DNA of 64,000 nt from Planctomycetaceae bacterium. GTDB lineage: Bacteria > Planctomycetota > Phycisphaerae > SM23-33. Below, one piece after another: positions 25,798 through 33,191 of this stretch; within the stretch, counting starts at the first letter, position 1; every line of letters starts with the position of its first letter. The notes below the pieces were generated by a model, which searched no databases, had not been told where the DNA came from, and saw nothing but the letters and a program-made list of their open reading frames with translations. The DNA lies in NCBI GenBank assembly GCA_039680605.1, contig JBDKTA010000071.1:1-64000 (forward strand), read 5' to 3'. A program made the translations under genes and the position numbers.

Positions 25798-26082
25798 ATG
25801 GGCGAACTTGATTTTCTGAACGAAACGACGCGAAGCACGCGAACCGCGCAAGGCACCGGCAAGCGGGAGGCGATCCGCCGGCCACCGCAGCCACCACGCA
25901 AGCCCGCTGGTCCCGCCAAGTGGCTTCTGTGGGCCGTGGGCGTGCCCCTGCTGCTCCTGATCTATCTGGTCTGCTCGGCAGCTTACCACGCGGCCACGGA
26001 GCCAAAATTGACGCCCAACGAGCGAATGAGGCAGAACGCGATTGCGGACCTGAAGGGCGAGCCGCGGCCCTACGATTACTGA
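25798..26082 (+). CDS. Small single-pass membrane protein (94 aa)
   Basis: ATG 25798 has GAGGGGTGG just upstream; ATG 25777 would add 7 residues but lacks a ribosome site. The product has a basic Arg/Pro-rich N-terminus, one hydrophobic helix (LLWAVGVPLLLLIYLVCSA, residues 42-60) and a short charged tail. Topology is probably C-terminus out. Role unknown; its separate promoter suggests expression apart from the island. Confidence 0.65.
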   Translation: MGELDFLNETTRSTRTAQGTGKREAIRRPPQPPRKPAGPAKWLLWAVGVPLLLLIYLVCSAAYHAATEPKLTPNERMRQNAIADLKGEPRPYDY

Positions 26083-26142
26083 GGGATGATGCAGGGCGCG
26101 ACGCGCGTTATAATGCCAGCATCCGGGCGGTAGGAGTGAATT

Positions 26143-28263
26143 ATGCCAGCGACCGCCGAACAGATCGACCGCATCGCCGCCAGGTTGTGGAGAAGGGGCG
26201 TCAAGTTGACCGAGGCCCCGACGCTGGCGAGCGTCTTGCGGGCGGAGGTCTATGCGCGGAAGCGCTACGCATGGTCCTTCCACTTCCCAAAGATCGACCT
26301 GAGCGAGAACGACCCGCCTAAGCCAGCAGCGGAGAAGCCAACAGCAGCACCCGCAAAGCCCGTCGAGCAAGCTAAGCCCGTCGCTCCCACGAAGCCGGCC
26401 GAGCACGCCAAGCCGGCCTCGGCGCCCAAGCCTCCAGCACCTACCGATCCCGGCACCTACGACTTCAAGCCAGATCCCCCGGCACCTACCCCGAAGCCAA
26501 CGACCCCCAACGACCCCGACTTCGAGCGACTCCACCCGCGCGGCAAAGGCGAGCAGGGCGGGCAATTCGTGGCCAAGCCTGGCGCCGACAAGCCGCCGGC
26601 CCAATCTGCCCCAGCAAAGCCCCAGCAATCCACTCTCCCCCTAAGCCCAACCCCAACCGACACCGGAACCTTCACGCACAACGGCAAGCAATTTCAAGCC
26701 GAGAAGCACCCGGACGGCTGGCGCTACCGCTCCGGCACTGGGACGTGGTTTCAGGCCGGCCCGGAATCCACGAAGATCATCGAGCAGGGCATCCTAGCCA
26801 ACAAGACCAAGCCCCTGCCGGAACCGGCCTTCGAGGGCAGCCGCCGCGACCTCCGCACGGCCCACGGCGTGGCCAAGCGGGAATTGGCCAGCCAGGAAAA
26901 AGCCTTCGAGAAGGCATGGCAGACCCGCTGGGGCATCCAAGAGGTCGCCAAGGTCTTGCGATCCGCCGGCCGCGAAGAGGACGCGAACCTCTGGGAATCG
27001 GCCGCCGACGAGTGGAGCCGCTACATCAAGACCCGCCTCTATCCCGTGCTGGCCCAATCCCGTGCCCACCACGAGGCCCTGGCGAAGCGACTGAGGGCCG
27101 AGCCGCCCAAGGCGGCCAAAGCCCCAAAGAAGGCGGCCGAGCGTCAGGCGAAGCCGCAGGCGCTCTTGGATGCCGCGCAGCCGGGCGGCGAGAGCCGATA
27201 CCCGGAATGGGAAAGCCACCAGCAGTGGGAGCAGGCCCAGCGTGCCAAGCGCGCCGCTGGCCGGGGCGCCGAAGTAGCGAAGATCGAAGCGGCCAAGGAA
27301 GCCGCTGGCCAGCGTTACCGGCAAGGCGAGGCGATGCTTAGGGGCGTGCCTGCCAGTCGCAAGCAGCGGACGACCGAGGAACTCCAAACCCGCTGGAAAA
27401 CCGGCAAGCGACTCATGCGCGAGGCCCGCTACCAGATCGACCGGCACGACCAGCGACTCCATGAACTGACGGCCATCCCCAACGCCGCGGCCAAGCACGG
27501 CATCGACGAGAAGAAGCTAGAAGATGCGGCGACCTGGCTCCTCGGTGAAAAGGGCACCCAGGAGGCCGCCGATCGTCTGGCGACCTTTCAGGCGGTACGC
27601 AAGTCCACTGGGCTTACTCGCGATGCCATCGACGCTTGGGAGGATGAGGGCGGCGATTCTTCGACATGGCCCGGGCTGGCGAACACGGCGCGATCGGTTG
27701 CCGGGGAACACCCAGAGCTTGGCATCGGGACCGGCTACACCGGTGGCGCGGGATACGACGATACCAATTACGCCGAGCGGCTATGGGAGTTGATGAAGGG
27801 TGAGGATCCGCATGTGCCCAGCATCTATGACGACGAGGTGCTGAGTGAGGCGGCTGATTTCATCCTGGCCGGGGAGAAGCAGGGGCAGGAACAGGGGCCA
27901 GCCGCCGACGAACCGGTCGACGAACCGGCAGGCGAAACGGTCGACCAGCCAGCATCCGACTGGGACGAATGGAGCGGCGAGCCGCAGCCGGCGCGGCAGG
28001 AAGAGGAGGAACCGGTCCCCTTCGCGAAGCATGGGGCACGAGAACGATACGGGCGGTTTCTGAAGTGGAGGAGCCAACTCGTATCCGACCGCACCCCCGC
28101 CCCGCAAAAATACTCCCCTGCCGACGCCAATTACCGCAGCGGATTCGCCGGCGTGCGGTGTGCCGACTGTCGCTGGCAGCAAGGCCAAGCCTGCCAGCTT
28201 GTCGAAAGCGGCGGCCAGGACGACTCAATCTGTGACCTGTGGACAAATCGACCGGGCAACTAA
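26143..28263 (+). CDS. Large Pro/Ala/Lys-rich protein with C-terminal Cys motif (706 aa)
   Basis: After a short N-terminal domain the protein has a Pro/Ala/Lys repeat region (about residues 57-120), a HPRGKGEQGGQFVAK signature at about 130, then a long helical, charged middle. The last 40 residues hold CADC, a cysteine after QGQA, and a final C-DLW, a four-cysteine pattern like the HiPIP-type or zinc motifs found at the C-termini of some phage portal or head proteins. A perfect TATAAT at 26109-26114 precedes the ATG without a good -35. It is far from the head genes, so it may be a packaged or internal virion protein. Confidence 0.65.
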   Translation: MPATAEQIDRIAARLWRRGVKLTEAPTLASVLRAEVYARKRYAWSFHFPKIDLSENDPPKPAAEKPTAAPAKPVEQAKPVAPTKPAEHAKPASAPKPPAPTDPGTYDFKPDPPAPTPKPTTPNDPDFERLHPRGKGEQGGQFVAKPGADKPPAQSAPAKPQQSTLPLSPTPTDTGTFTHNGKQFQAEKHPDGWRYRSGTGTWFQAGPESTKIIEQGILANKTKPLPEPAFEGSRRDLRTAHGVAKRELASQEKAFEKAWQTRWGIQEVAKVLRSAGREEDANLWESAADEWSRYIKTRLYPVLAQSRAHHEALAKRLRAEPPKAAKAPKKAAERQAKPQALLDAAQPGGESRYPEWESHQQWEQAQRAKRAAGRGAEVAKIEAAKEAAGQRYRQGEAMLRGVPASRKQRTTEELQTRWKTGKRLMREARYQIDRHDQRLHELTAIPNAAAKHGIDEKKLEDAATWLLGEKGTQEAADRLATFQAVRKSTGLTRDAIDAWEDEGGDSSTWPGLANTARSVAGEHPELGIGTGYTGGAGYDDTNYAERLWELMKGEDPHVPSIYDDEVLSEAADFILAGEKQGQEQGPAADEPVDEPAGETVDQPASDWDEWSGEPQPARQEEEEPVPFAKHGARERYGRFLKWRSQLVSDRTPAPQKYSPADANYRSGFAGVRCADCRWQQGQACQLVESGGQDDSICDLWTNRPGN

Positions 28264-28961
28264 TGCGAACCCTCCAAATCGTCAGCCACTGCTGGCAGTA
28301 CAGTCGCGTCTTGCAATACCAACTGTCTTCCCTCGTCCTCTATCCGCCGGCCAACATCGCCGTGCAGATGACCGTGTTCGCGGCCCTGGATGATGACCGC
28401 ACCACGGCGGTCTTGAACGCCTTCGCGGCCCGCCTGCCGGCGCTCAACATTCAGATCCAGCCGCCCGAGGAACTGCTCAAGCGGGGCATTGGGCGAAACA
28501 TCGCGGCCATCGGCAGCACGGCAGACGTCCTCTGGTTTGCTGACTGCGACTACTTCTTCGGCCCCGGCTGCCTGGACTCGCTGGCCGACCTTCCGCTCGA
28601 CGGCCAGCCGCTATTCTTCCCCGAGGAGACGCTCTACAACGCGACCAGGGCCAGCGGGGACGAGTACGCCCGGCGGGCCCAGGATCCGGCTGCCGTGGTG
28701 GACATCGACCCGGCCGACTTCGTTCCCCATCGCACCCGCAAGGCGATCGGCGGCATGCAGATCGTGCCCGGCGCCGTGGCCCGCAAGCGAGGCTACTGCC
28801 CGGACTCGCGACGGCACCAGAAGCCCGCGACCGGCACGGCGTGGGCGCATAACACGAGCGAGGACCGCCTCTTTCGCGCGATCCTCGGGACCGAGGGCTG
28901 GTCTTGGCCGATCCCGGCATGCTATCGAATCCGGCAGAGCGTGCCGGGCGAGGTAGATTGA
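28263..28961 (+). CDS. Glycosyltransferase-like protein (GT-A)
   Basis: ATG 28263 overlaps the TAA of the 706-residue gene. The sequence has a GT2-like start (RTLQIVSHCWQYSRVLQYQL) and a LWFADCDYFFGPG segment with DxD around residues 93-95, then a Trp-rich end with SEDRLFRAILGTEGW. It lies outside the main island but resembles its transferases in size and motif, so it probably joins the same glycan pathway. Confidence 0.65.
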   Translation: MRTLQIVSHCWQYSRVLQYQLSSLVLYPPANIAVQMTVFAALDDDRTTAVLNAFAARLPALNIQIQPPEELLKRGIGRNIAAIGSTADVLWFADCDYFFGPGCLDSLADLPLDGQPLFFPEETLYNATRASGDEYARRAQDPAAVVDIDPADFVPHRTRKAIGGMQIVPGAVARKRGYCPDSRRHQKPATGTAWAHNTSEDRLFRAILGTEGWSWPIPACYRIRQSVPGEVD

Positions 28962-29058
28962 CGGCGGAATTGGCATTTTGGTAGCTCCCCCGCTGCCGGG
29001 GCAAGGGTAGGAAAAATACCTATTTTGGGAATCTTTTCGGAATTGTGGTGTCCAGAGC

Positions 29059-29087
29059 TTGACGTGCTAAGAGCGGAGTGCTATAAT
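29059..29087 (+). promoter_or_regulatory. Strong sigma70-type promoter
   Basis: TTGACG (29059-29064), a 17-base spacer and a perfect TATAAT (29082-29087) preceded by TGC (extended -10). It lies in the 147-base gap before the small gene at 29108 and should drive the run of small genes to the terminator at 30557. It is the closest match to consensus in the window. Confidence 0.8.
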
Positions 29088-29107
29088 GTTAGAAACGGGA
29101 GCAAGCC

Positions 29108-29311
29108 ATGGCCACCATGAAACGATTCACGCGAACGGCGATCGACACGCGAGGCTGTGAATTCCGCTACACCGCTTGTCTCGGGCCGCGTGACTGGCGT
29201 ATCGGGCCGAACGGGATGCTCGAAGAGGTCCGGGAGTGCCGGTACGAGGCGATGGGGGTCGTGGCTGAATCGCTCGCCGAACTCAAACGCAAAATCGGAG
29301 AGTTACCGTAA
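29108..29311 (+). CDS. Hypothetical small protein (67 aa)
   Basis: ATG 29108 has GGAG upstream (29099-29102) and lies 21 bases after the -10 box. The protein is basic with a middle RDWRIGPNGMLEEVRECRY segment and a helical C-terminus. No family is recognised. First gene of the small early-type operon. Confidence 0.6.
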   Translation: MATMKRFTRTAIDTRGCEFRYTACLGPRDWRIGPNGMLEEVRECRYEAMGVVAESLAELKRKIGELP

Positions 29312-29348
29312 CCAGTTAGGCGAAACCCAAACACGAAAGGGAAGAACG

Positions 29349-29549
29349 ATGGCGAAACCGAAGCTAGAAGCCCAGCCCGCTTACGAGAGCGCCCACATGG
29401 TGGCGACCGACCTCCTGGCCCACATCGGCGAACTGCTCCAGGACATGCCGGCCCCCGATGGCGAGGTCACAATCAACTGGGGCCACGTCGGCTCCCTGGC
29501 CGAGGTCAACGGCAAGCTGGCCGAGATCATTGCCTTCTTGACCCGCTGA
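29349..29549 (+). CDS. Hypothetical small helical protein (66 aa)
   Basis: ATG 29349 follows AAGGGAAG. The protein is helical and acidic (SAHMVATDLLAHIGELLQDM) and ends at TGA 29547-29549, which lies inside the CTGATGA core of the hammerhead ribozyme. Thus its mRNA would be cut 39 bases after the stop. No family is recognised. Confidence 0.65.
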   Translation: MAKPKLEAQPAYESAHMVATDLLAHIGELLQDMPAPDGEVTINWGHVGSLAEVNGKLAEIIAFLTR

Positions 29550-29598
29550 TGAGGCTGGAGGCGTCCAGCCGAAACCCCGCGAGGGGTCCGGGATGCAA
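29538..29598 (+). ncRNA. Hammerhead ribozyme (type I layout)
   Basis: The full conserved core is present: CTGATGA (29546-29552), stem II of 7 pairs (29553-29559 with 29564-29570, loop GGCG), GAAA (29571-29574), stem III closed by A29574-T29587 plus four C-G pairs (29575-29578 with 29583-29586, GCGA tetraloop), and the cleavage triplet GTC ending at C29588. Stem I is CCCG 29542-29545 with CGGG 29589-29592, then after a small internal loop TTG 29538-29540 with CAA 29596-29598. All invariant positions of the known fold are met, including G10.1-C11.1. Predicted self-cleavage follows C29588, splitting the early mRNA between the genes at 29349 and 29646. Loops of stem I and II could make the usual tertiary contact. 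Confidence 0.88.
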
Positions 29599-29645
29599 CG
29601 AACTTGAAACCTGAACCACGAACCACGAACCAGGAGAAAAAACCG

Positions 29646-29834
29646 ATGAAGACTTCCGTATCGATCACCTGCCGGGGATGCCACGTCACCACCACCGACA
29701 GCCCGACAGTTTTCCGCGTCAACCTGCTGCACCTCAAGAGCACGGGCTGCCGTTCTGTAATCCTCACCGGGACCGTCCTCGGATCGCCGGTCTCGGGTGA
29801 ATACGATATCGACGCTGCCTTGATGCTTGTCTGA
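29646..29834 (+). CDS. Hypothetical small protein (62 aa)
   Basis: ATG 29646 follows AGGAG (29632-29636). The product has an N-terminal CRGC pair and beta-rich remainder. It is the first gene after the hammerhead cleavage site, so its transcript would begin with a 5'-hydroxyl leader of about 57 bases if cleavage occurs. No family is recognised. Confidence 0.6.
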   Translation: MKTSVSITCRGCHVTTTDSPTVFRVNLLHLKSTGCRSVILTGTVLGSPVSGEYDIDAALMLV

Positions 29835-29884
29835 AGTATCCAGGCCAACCCCCAACCGCCGGGCTACCGGCAAGGAGAACGATT

Positions 29885-30319
29885 GTGCTTTACCGCAACA
29901 ATAACGACGCATACGGCGCAGCAGGCCCTTTTGAGGCCGAATCGCTGAATGCCGTAGTCGAGAACATGATGCCTGCATTCCGCGAGTGGGCTGGTGACGA
30001 GTGGCAGATGCACGCTGAGATGTGCCGGGATACCGATACCGACCCCGGCGATGAGGACAAATTCCGCGATGCCGCAATCGATCGCATGCGCGCCGAGTGC
30101 TTGGCCGGCTTGGAGGTCATCACCCCAACAAACGCCGAAAGCCGCCGTTACGAACCGGACGAGGCGGACGCGCGACTCCGCGATGCCGCACCGGACCTGC
30201 TGGCGGCGTGCCGAGAGGCGCTGTACTGGCTGGACCCGGATTCGCGCGGCGAAGAGGCTTGTGTGAAGATGATCATCGCCGCCATCGCCAAAGCAACAGG
30301 AGATCAGCCATGCAACTAG
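29885..30319 (+). CDS. Hypothetical early phage protein (144 aa)
   Basis: GTG 29885 has AAGGAGAACG upstream. The acidic protein ends with DLLAACREALYWLD and an IAAIAKATG helix, a pattern common in small phage early proteins of unknown role. It overlaps the next gene by 10 bases, so the pair is coupled. No function assigned. Confidence 0.6.
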   Translation: MLYRNNNDAYGAAGPFEAESLNAVVENMMPAFREWAGDEWQMHAEMCRDTDTDPGDEDKFRDAAIDRMRAECLAGLEVITPTNAESRRYEPDEADARLRDAAPDLLAACREALYWLDPDSRGEEACVKMIIAAIAKATGDQPCN

Positions 30320-30531
30320 GCCCTCGCCTTCGCGAACTTCGCCTCGCCGCCGGCCTCTCCCAGGAGCAGGCAGCCGCTGCCGCCGGCATCCCGCAGGCGA
30401 TGTGGAGCGGATACGAGCTCGACAAACGCTGGCCAGGGCGGGATATGATGGAGGCGCTGGCTCGCGGCGTGGGAGTGGAGCCGGCGGAACTGTTGCGGCC
30501 GGTGGGAAGCAAGGTGCCGGCGAAGCGGTAG
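30310..30531 (+). CDS. XRE/Cro-family DNA-binding protein
   Basis: The 73-residue protein is a nearly pure helix-turn-helix domain: LRELRLAAGLSQEQAAAAAG gives helices 1-3 of the Cro/CI fold, then an IPQAMWSGYELDKRWP recognition segment and EALARGVGVEP. It starts at ATG 30310 within the previous gene and ends before a terminator. Size and position suggest a Cro-like repressor of the early promoters; operators were not identified. Confidence 0.85.
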   Translation: MQLGPRLRELRLAAGLSQEQAAAAAGIPQAMWSGYELDKRWPGRDMMEALARGVGVEPAELLRPVGSKVPAKR

Positions 30532-30556
30532 GCACCGCGATCCGCGATTCACTCAG

Positions 30557-30582
30557 GCCCGGGAGACCGGGCTTTTTCTTTT
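30557..30582 (+). terminator. Rho-independent terminator
   Basis: GCCCGG (30557-30562) pairs with CCGGGC (30567-30572) across a GAGA loop, followed by TTTTTC and a second T-run. It ends the operon begun at the promoter at 29059. Confidence 0.9.
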
Positions 30583-31346
30583 TCTTGGCCATCTAAACCC
30601 CCACCCCGCCGCAACGATTCTCCCGATTCTATCGGACACCGTGGCTGTCTAGGATTTGCTTGGAGGCATAGAGGGCAGAACTGTGGGGCAACCGCGAGGC
30701 CCCCGCCGCCGAGCACCCTGCCTAGTGTGGTGCTTAGTGGTTCTGGCAGTTCGGCCCTCCGTGCATTTCTTGCTGTAGAAAATCGACGGCACTTTGTAGA
30801 CTCTGGGCAAATCCGAAAAAATGGTTGTTGACACGAAAAAACGCTTGTGGTAAATTCCCACTATTGCTGATGGAGAATCCAGAAAATTCCCTATCGGAAA
30901 AACCACTAGGCATCTTTGGCCGCTCTTCGGCCGACCTTGCCGCCGCCTGACTAGCGGTGCCCCACTACACCTTGCCAGGCGTACACCTTATTTATGCGCA
31001 GTCTAGTGGGCCGCCGTCCCGTTTCCCGCCTGTCAGTTGGCGGGAGCGGGCGGCGGTTATAAAGGCGGATGCCATGACTAACGAAACTTGCCCACGGCGT
31101 TATTTCCCCTGGCTCGTAGCCGACGGGACGCCGGACTGCGCGGCCGGTACTTTCCTCAAGGGCGGCCGCGCTTTTGAAAACGGAATCGTGACCCCGCGCC
31201 GCCTCGTCGGGGCTGGCCGTGTTGAAACGGGACGCGGCCAGGCATGTGAACTGGGCCGGCAGGCGAACGAGGCTGAGTTGACACGGGTTCGTCATTCTCC
31301 CTGTGCCAACAAAAGCCGGCCCCTCCTGTCAAGAAAGGACCAAACC
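30583..31346 (+). other. Long non-coding stretch with promoter and inverted repeats
   Basis: No convincing gene occupies this 764-base interval apart from a promoter (30828-30856). It holds inverted repeats: GGCCG/CGGCC at 30918-30932, CCCACTA/TAGTGGG at 30961-30967 and 31004-31010, and CCCGCC/GGCGGG at 31025-31044, none followed by a T-run. A frame from ATG 31075 is open into the gene at 31347, but the sequence looks poorly coding. It could be a structured leader RNA, an antitermination region, or decayed DNA. Confidence 0.6.
30828..30856 (+). promoter_or_regulatory. Promoter with consensus -35 and extended -10
   Basis: A perfect TTGACA (30828-30833), a 17-base spacer and TAAATT (30851-30856), preceded by TGTGG (extended TGn). 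The TGTGGTAAA string repeats that at 25731-25739. It would transcribe the long leader and the genes from 31347 onward. Confidence 0.75.
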
Positions 31347-31592
31347 ATGAAAGTCAGATTTTGCGAGACGGTGGACGTGAGCGGCGAGGTGGACGTGGAC
31401 CTCGATATGGTCCTCCAAGAACTTTTCACCCGAATTGACGAAGGCGAGGACATGCCGCGGCAGATGATTGCGGCGCTCGATTGGATGACGAGGATTCTCA
31501 AGCGAGTGAGTTCCATGCAGATCGAGCGCATGCCAAAAGAAGTGCGTGAGGAAATTCGCAACCGATTGACAGCGCAGGCCGCCAGGTACTGA
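31347..31592 (+). CDS. Hypothetical protein (81 aa)
   Basis: ATG 31347 has AGAAAGGACC upstream and lies about 490 bases after the promoter at 30828. The acidic helical protein has VDVDLDMVLQELFTRIDEGE and a C-terminal basic helix. The frame upstream is open but has no good start, so the ATG is trusted. No family is recognised. Confidence 0.65.
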   Translation: MKVRFCETVDVSGEVDVDLDMVLQELFTRIDEGEDMPRQMIAALDWMTRILKRVSSMQIERMPKEVREEIRNRLTAQAARY

Positions 31593-31620
31593 CCAACCAA
31601 CTCAACCCAAGGCCATCCCC

Positions 31621-31866
31621 ATGAAACTCTCAATTGTCAACAACCTGCCTGGGGTGAATCCCGTGAAAATGCGCGTAGGCGACATGGCCGTCGTGACCCA
31701 GGGAAAGTGGTGCGACTGCGGTCCAGGCGATGTGGTACTCCGCACCAAGAGCTATCTGGTGAACCTAACGAAGTGCGCATGCACAGGCACAGTTGACGAG
31801 GGTGCCTCTCCCTTGCGGGTTTCCATTCTCTCTCCAGGTGCATCGGTAATTCTGGTTCAGCAGTAA
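31621..31866 (+). CDS. Hypothetical Cys-containing protein (81 aa)
   Basis: ATG 31621 follows CCAAGGCC. The protein contains CDCGPGDVVLRTKSYLVNL and KCACTG, so two cysteine pairs could form a small metal site. Beta-rich. No family recognised; it is followed by a GNAT gene 32 bases downstream. Confidence 0.55.
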   Translation: MKLSIVNNLPGVNPVKMRVGDMAVVTQGKWCDCGPGDVVLRTKSYLVNLTKCACTGTVDEGASPLRVSILSPGASVILVQQ

Positions 31867-31897
31867 ATACAACCAAACCACGAAAGGAACCGCCCCG

Positions 31898-32380
31898 ATG
31901 ATGACCGCAGCCCCGCTTAACCCCGCCTCTCCCATCAACCTCCAGGTCCACGTCCGCCACGTCATCCGCCGCGATATGCCGGACATCCTTCGCATCGAAT
32001 CAGCCTGCTTCGAGAACCCCTGGAGCGACTTCGACTTCAAACGAGTGCTCTCTTGCATGGCGATCGGGATCGTGGCGGAGGTGAACGGCCGCGTTGCCGG
32101 GTTCGCGATCTACTACCTGGAGGTCGATCGAGTAGACCTCGCGAACCTCGCCGTGGACCCGGCCTTCGCACGGCGCGGAGTGGGGAAGGCGATGGTGGAG
32201 TTCGTCAAAGGGCGCGTGCGAATGTACTCCCGGAAGCGAATCATCGTCCATCCGGCAGAGAACAACCTGGACGGCCACGTGTTCTTTCGAGCGATGGGAT
32301 TCCGTTGCGTGCGAATCATGCCGCGGTATTACAAAGAGCACGGCCTGGATGGGTATCGATTCGTCTGGAGGAATGCGTGA
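31898..32380 (+). CDS. GNAT-family N-acetyltransferase (RimI-like)
   Basis: The 160-residue protein has the GNAT order: N-terminal IRRDMPDILRIESACFENPW, as in RimI-type enzymes, a VDLANLAVDPAFARRGVGKAM block (acetyl-CoA loop RRGVGK at about residue 91) and a HVFFRAMGF end. RimI acetylates a ribosomal N-terminus, but phage copies may modify other amines. The next gene starts inside its stop. Confidence 0.85.
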   Translation: MMTAAPLNPASPINLQVHVRHVIRRDMPDILRIESACFENPWSDFDFKRVLSCMAIGIVAEVNGRVAGFAIYYLEVDRVDLANLAVDPAFARRGVGKAMVEFVKGRVRMYSRKRIIVHPAENNLDGHVFFRAMGFRCVRIMPRYYKEHGLDGYRFVWRNA

Positions 32381-32655
32381 TGGATTTTCCCCTGCAAAAA
32401 CGCGCGTGGTCCATCTACGAGTGCCCGGCATGCAAGGCGCGGTTTCCCTGCTTTACCGAGACGTTCCGCGCGGAGTACCTCATGTACTGCAGCGTGTGTG
32501 GCGTGCCTGGAGTGCTGCGGAAGATTCGCGAGTTGGACCAATTCGAGGCAAAGGCTTACGAGGAGGAGTGCGACCGGAGGAACGCGGAGCGGCCAAGGAT
32601 GACCAGGTCGGAGATGGACGATCGGGTTGAGAGATCGAGGAGGTGCGGAGGGTAG
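32380..32655 (+). CDS. Zinc-ribbon protein (91 aa)
   Basis: ATG 32380 overlaps the TGA of the GNAT gene. A CPAC (residues 15-18) and a CSVC pair (37-40) form a four-cysteine zinc ribbon; the rest is a charged helix ending in Arg residues. Likely binds nucleic acid or protein; function unknown. Confidence 0.7.
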   Translation: MDFPLQKRAWSIYECPACKARFPCFTETFRAEYLMYCSVCGVPGVLRKIRELDQFEAKAYEEECDRRNAERPRMTRSEMDDRVERSRRCGG

Positions 32656-32657
32656 CC

Positions 32658-32735
32658 ATGGAATACGCGTGTGCAGTGCTGACGGCCGTCGCCGTCATGT
32701 TGTGGTGTGAGGTGCAGGCCCGCAAGGGCGAGTAA
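32658..32735 (+). CDS. Tiny membrane protein (25 aa)
   Basis: ATG 32658 has a strong GGAGGG (32647-32652) five bases upstream and ends at TAA 32733-32735. The product, MEYACAVLTAVAVMLWCEVQ plus a charged RKGE-type tail, is one transmembrane helix. Such very small phage membrane proteins often work in lysis timing or host takeover. It is short but has one of the best ribosome sites nearby. Confidence 0.55.
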   Translation: MEYACAVLTAVAVMLWCEVQARKGE

Positions 32736-32843
32736 GAAATCATGCGACTCGGACCACCAAGACTTTATCGCGCCGTGCCGGCCCAGCAATATCCGGGGCT
32801 CGCGCTCAACGGCCACACTCATTTTGAAAGGATTGAATCACCA

Positions 32844-33161
32844 ATGCCACCAGGACAAGAAGGACAAACCGACCTCCAGCAAACCAACGAACTGCCGGCG
32901 TGCCACGGCGAACCGCGTCCTAAGCCGCTGCCGGAATGGCGAGTCAATGCCAACTGCCGGGACTCGCGCCGCCTGGATCTCGGCGGGGTGTTCTCTGTCT
33001 ATGCCATGGCAATCGAGGGACGCTTTCACGTCTCGGCGGCCACCAGCTATTGGCATGAGCCGGCCTACGCGACGCTGGAGGAAGCGCAGGTGGAAGGATT
33101 GAAATTCGCCAAGGCCGCGCTGGTGAAGGCGCTGGCGGAATTGGAACGGATGGGAGTGTAG
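32844..33161 (+). CDS. Hypothetical protein (105 aa)
   Basis: The frame is open to ATG 32742, but ATG 32844 has AAAGG at a usable distance and the sequence before it looks poorly coding. The product contains RRLDLGGVFSVYAMAIEGRF and a C-terminal helix KFAKAALVKALAELERMG. Likely a small alpha/beta protein. No family is recognised. Confidence 0.5.
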   Translation: MPPGQEGQTDLQQTNELPACHGEPRPKPLPEWRVNANCRDSRRLDLGGVFSVYAMAIEGRFHVSAATSYWHEPAYATLEEAQVEGLKFAKAALVKALAELERMGV

Positions 33162-33191
33162 TTTTCATCATCAGGTAAGAAAGGGAATCAC

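Noticed and set aside
26086-26114. TATAAT at 26109 as a full promoter
   Set aside because: Perfect -10 but no -35-like sequence at 16-18 bases and no extended -10, so only the gene entry mentions it.
28988-29001. CCCCG/CGGGG hairpin as a terminator
   Set aside because: No T-run follows the stem, so termination there is unsupported.
31278-31306. TTGACA at 31278 as promoter for the gene at 31347
   Set aside because: No -10-like box at the right distance.
33160-33175. Possible second hammerhead core on the minus strand (TCATCAG)
   Set aside because: No stem II, GAAA and GTC triplet follow on that strand.
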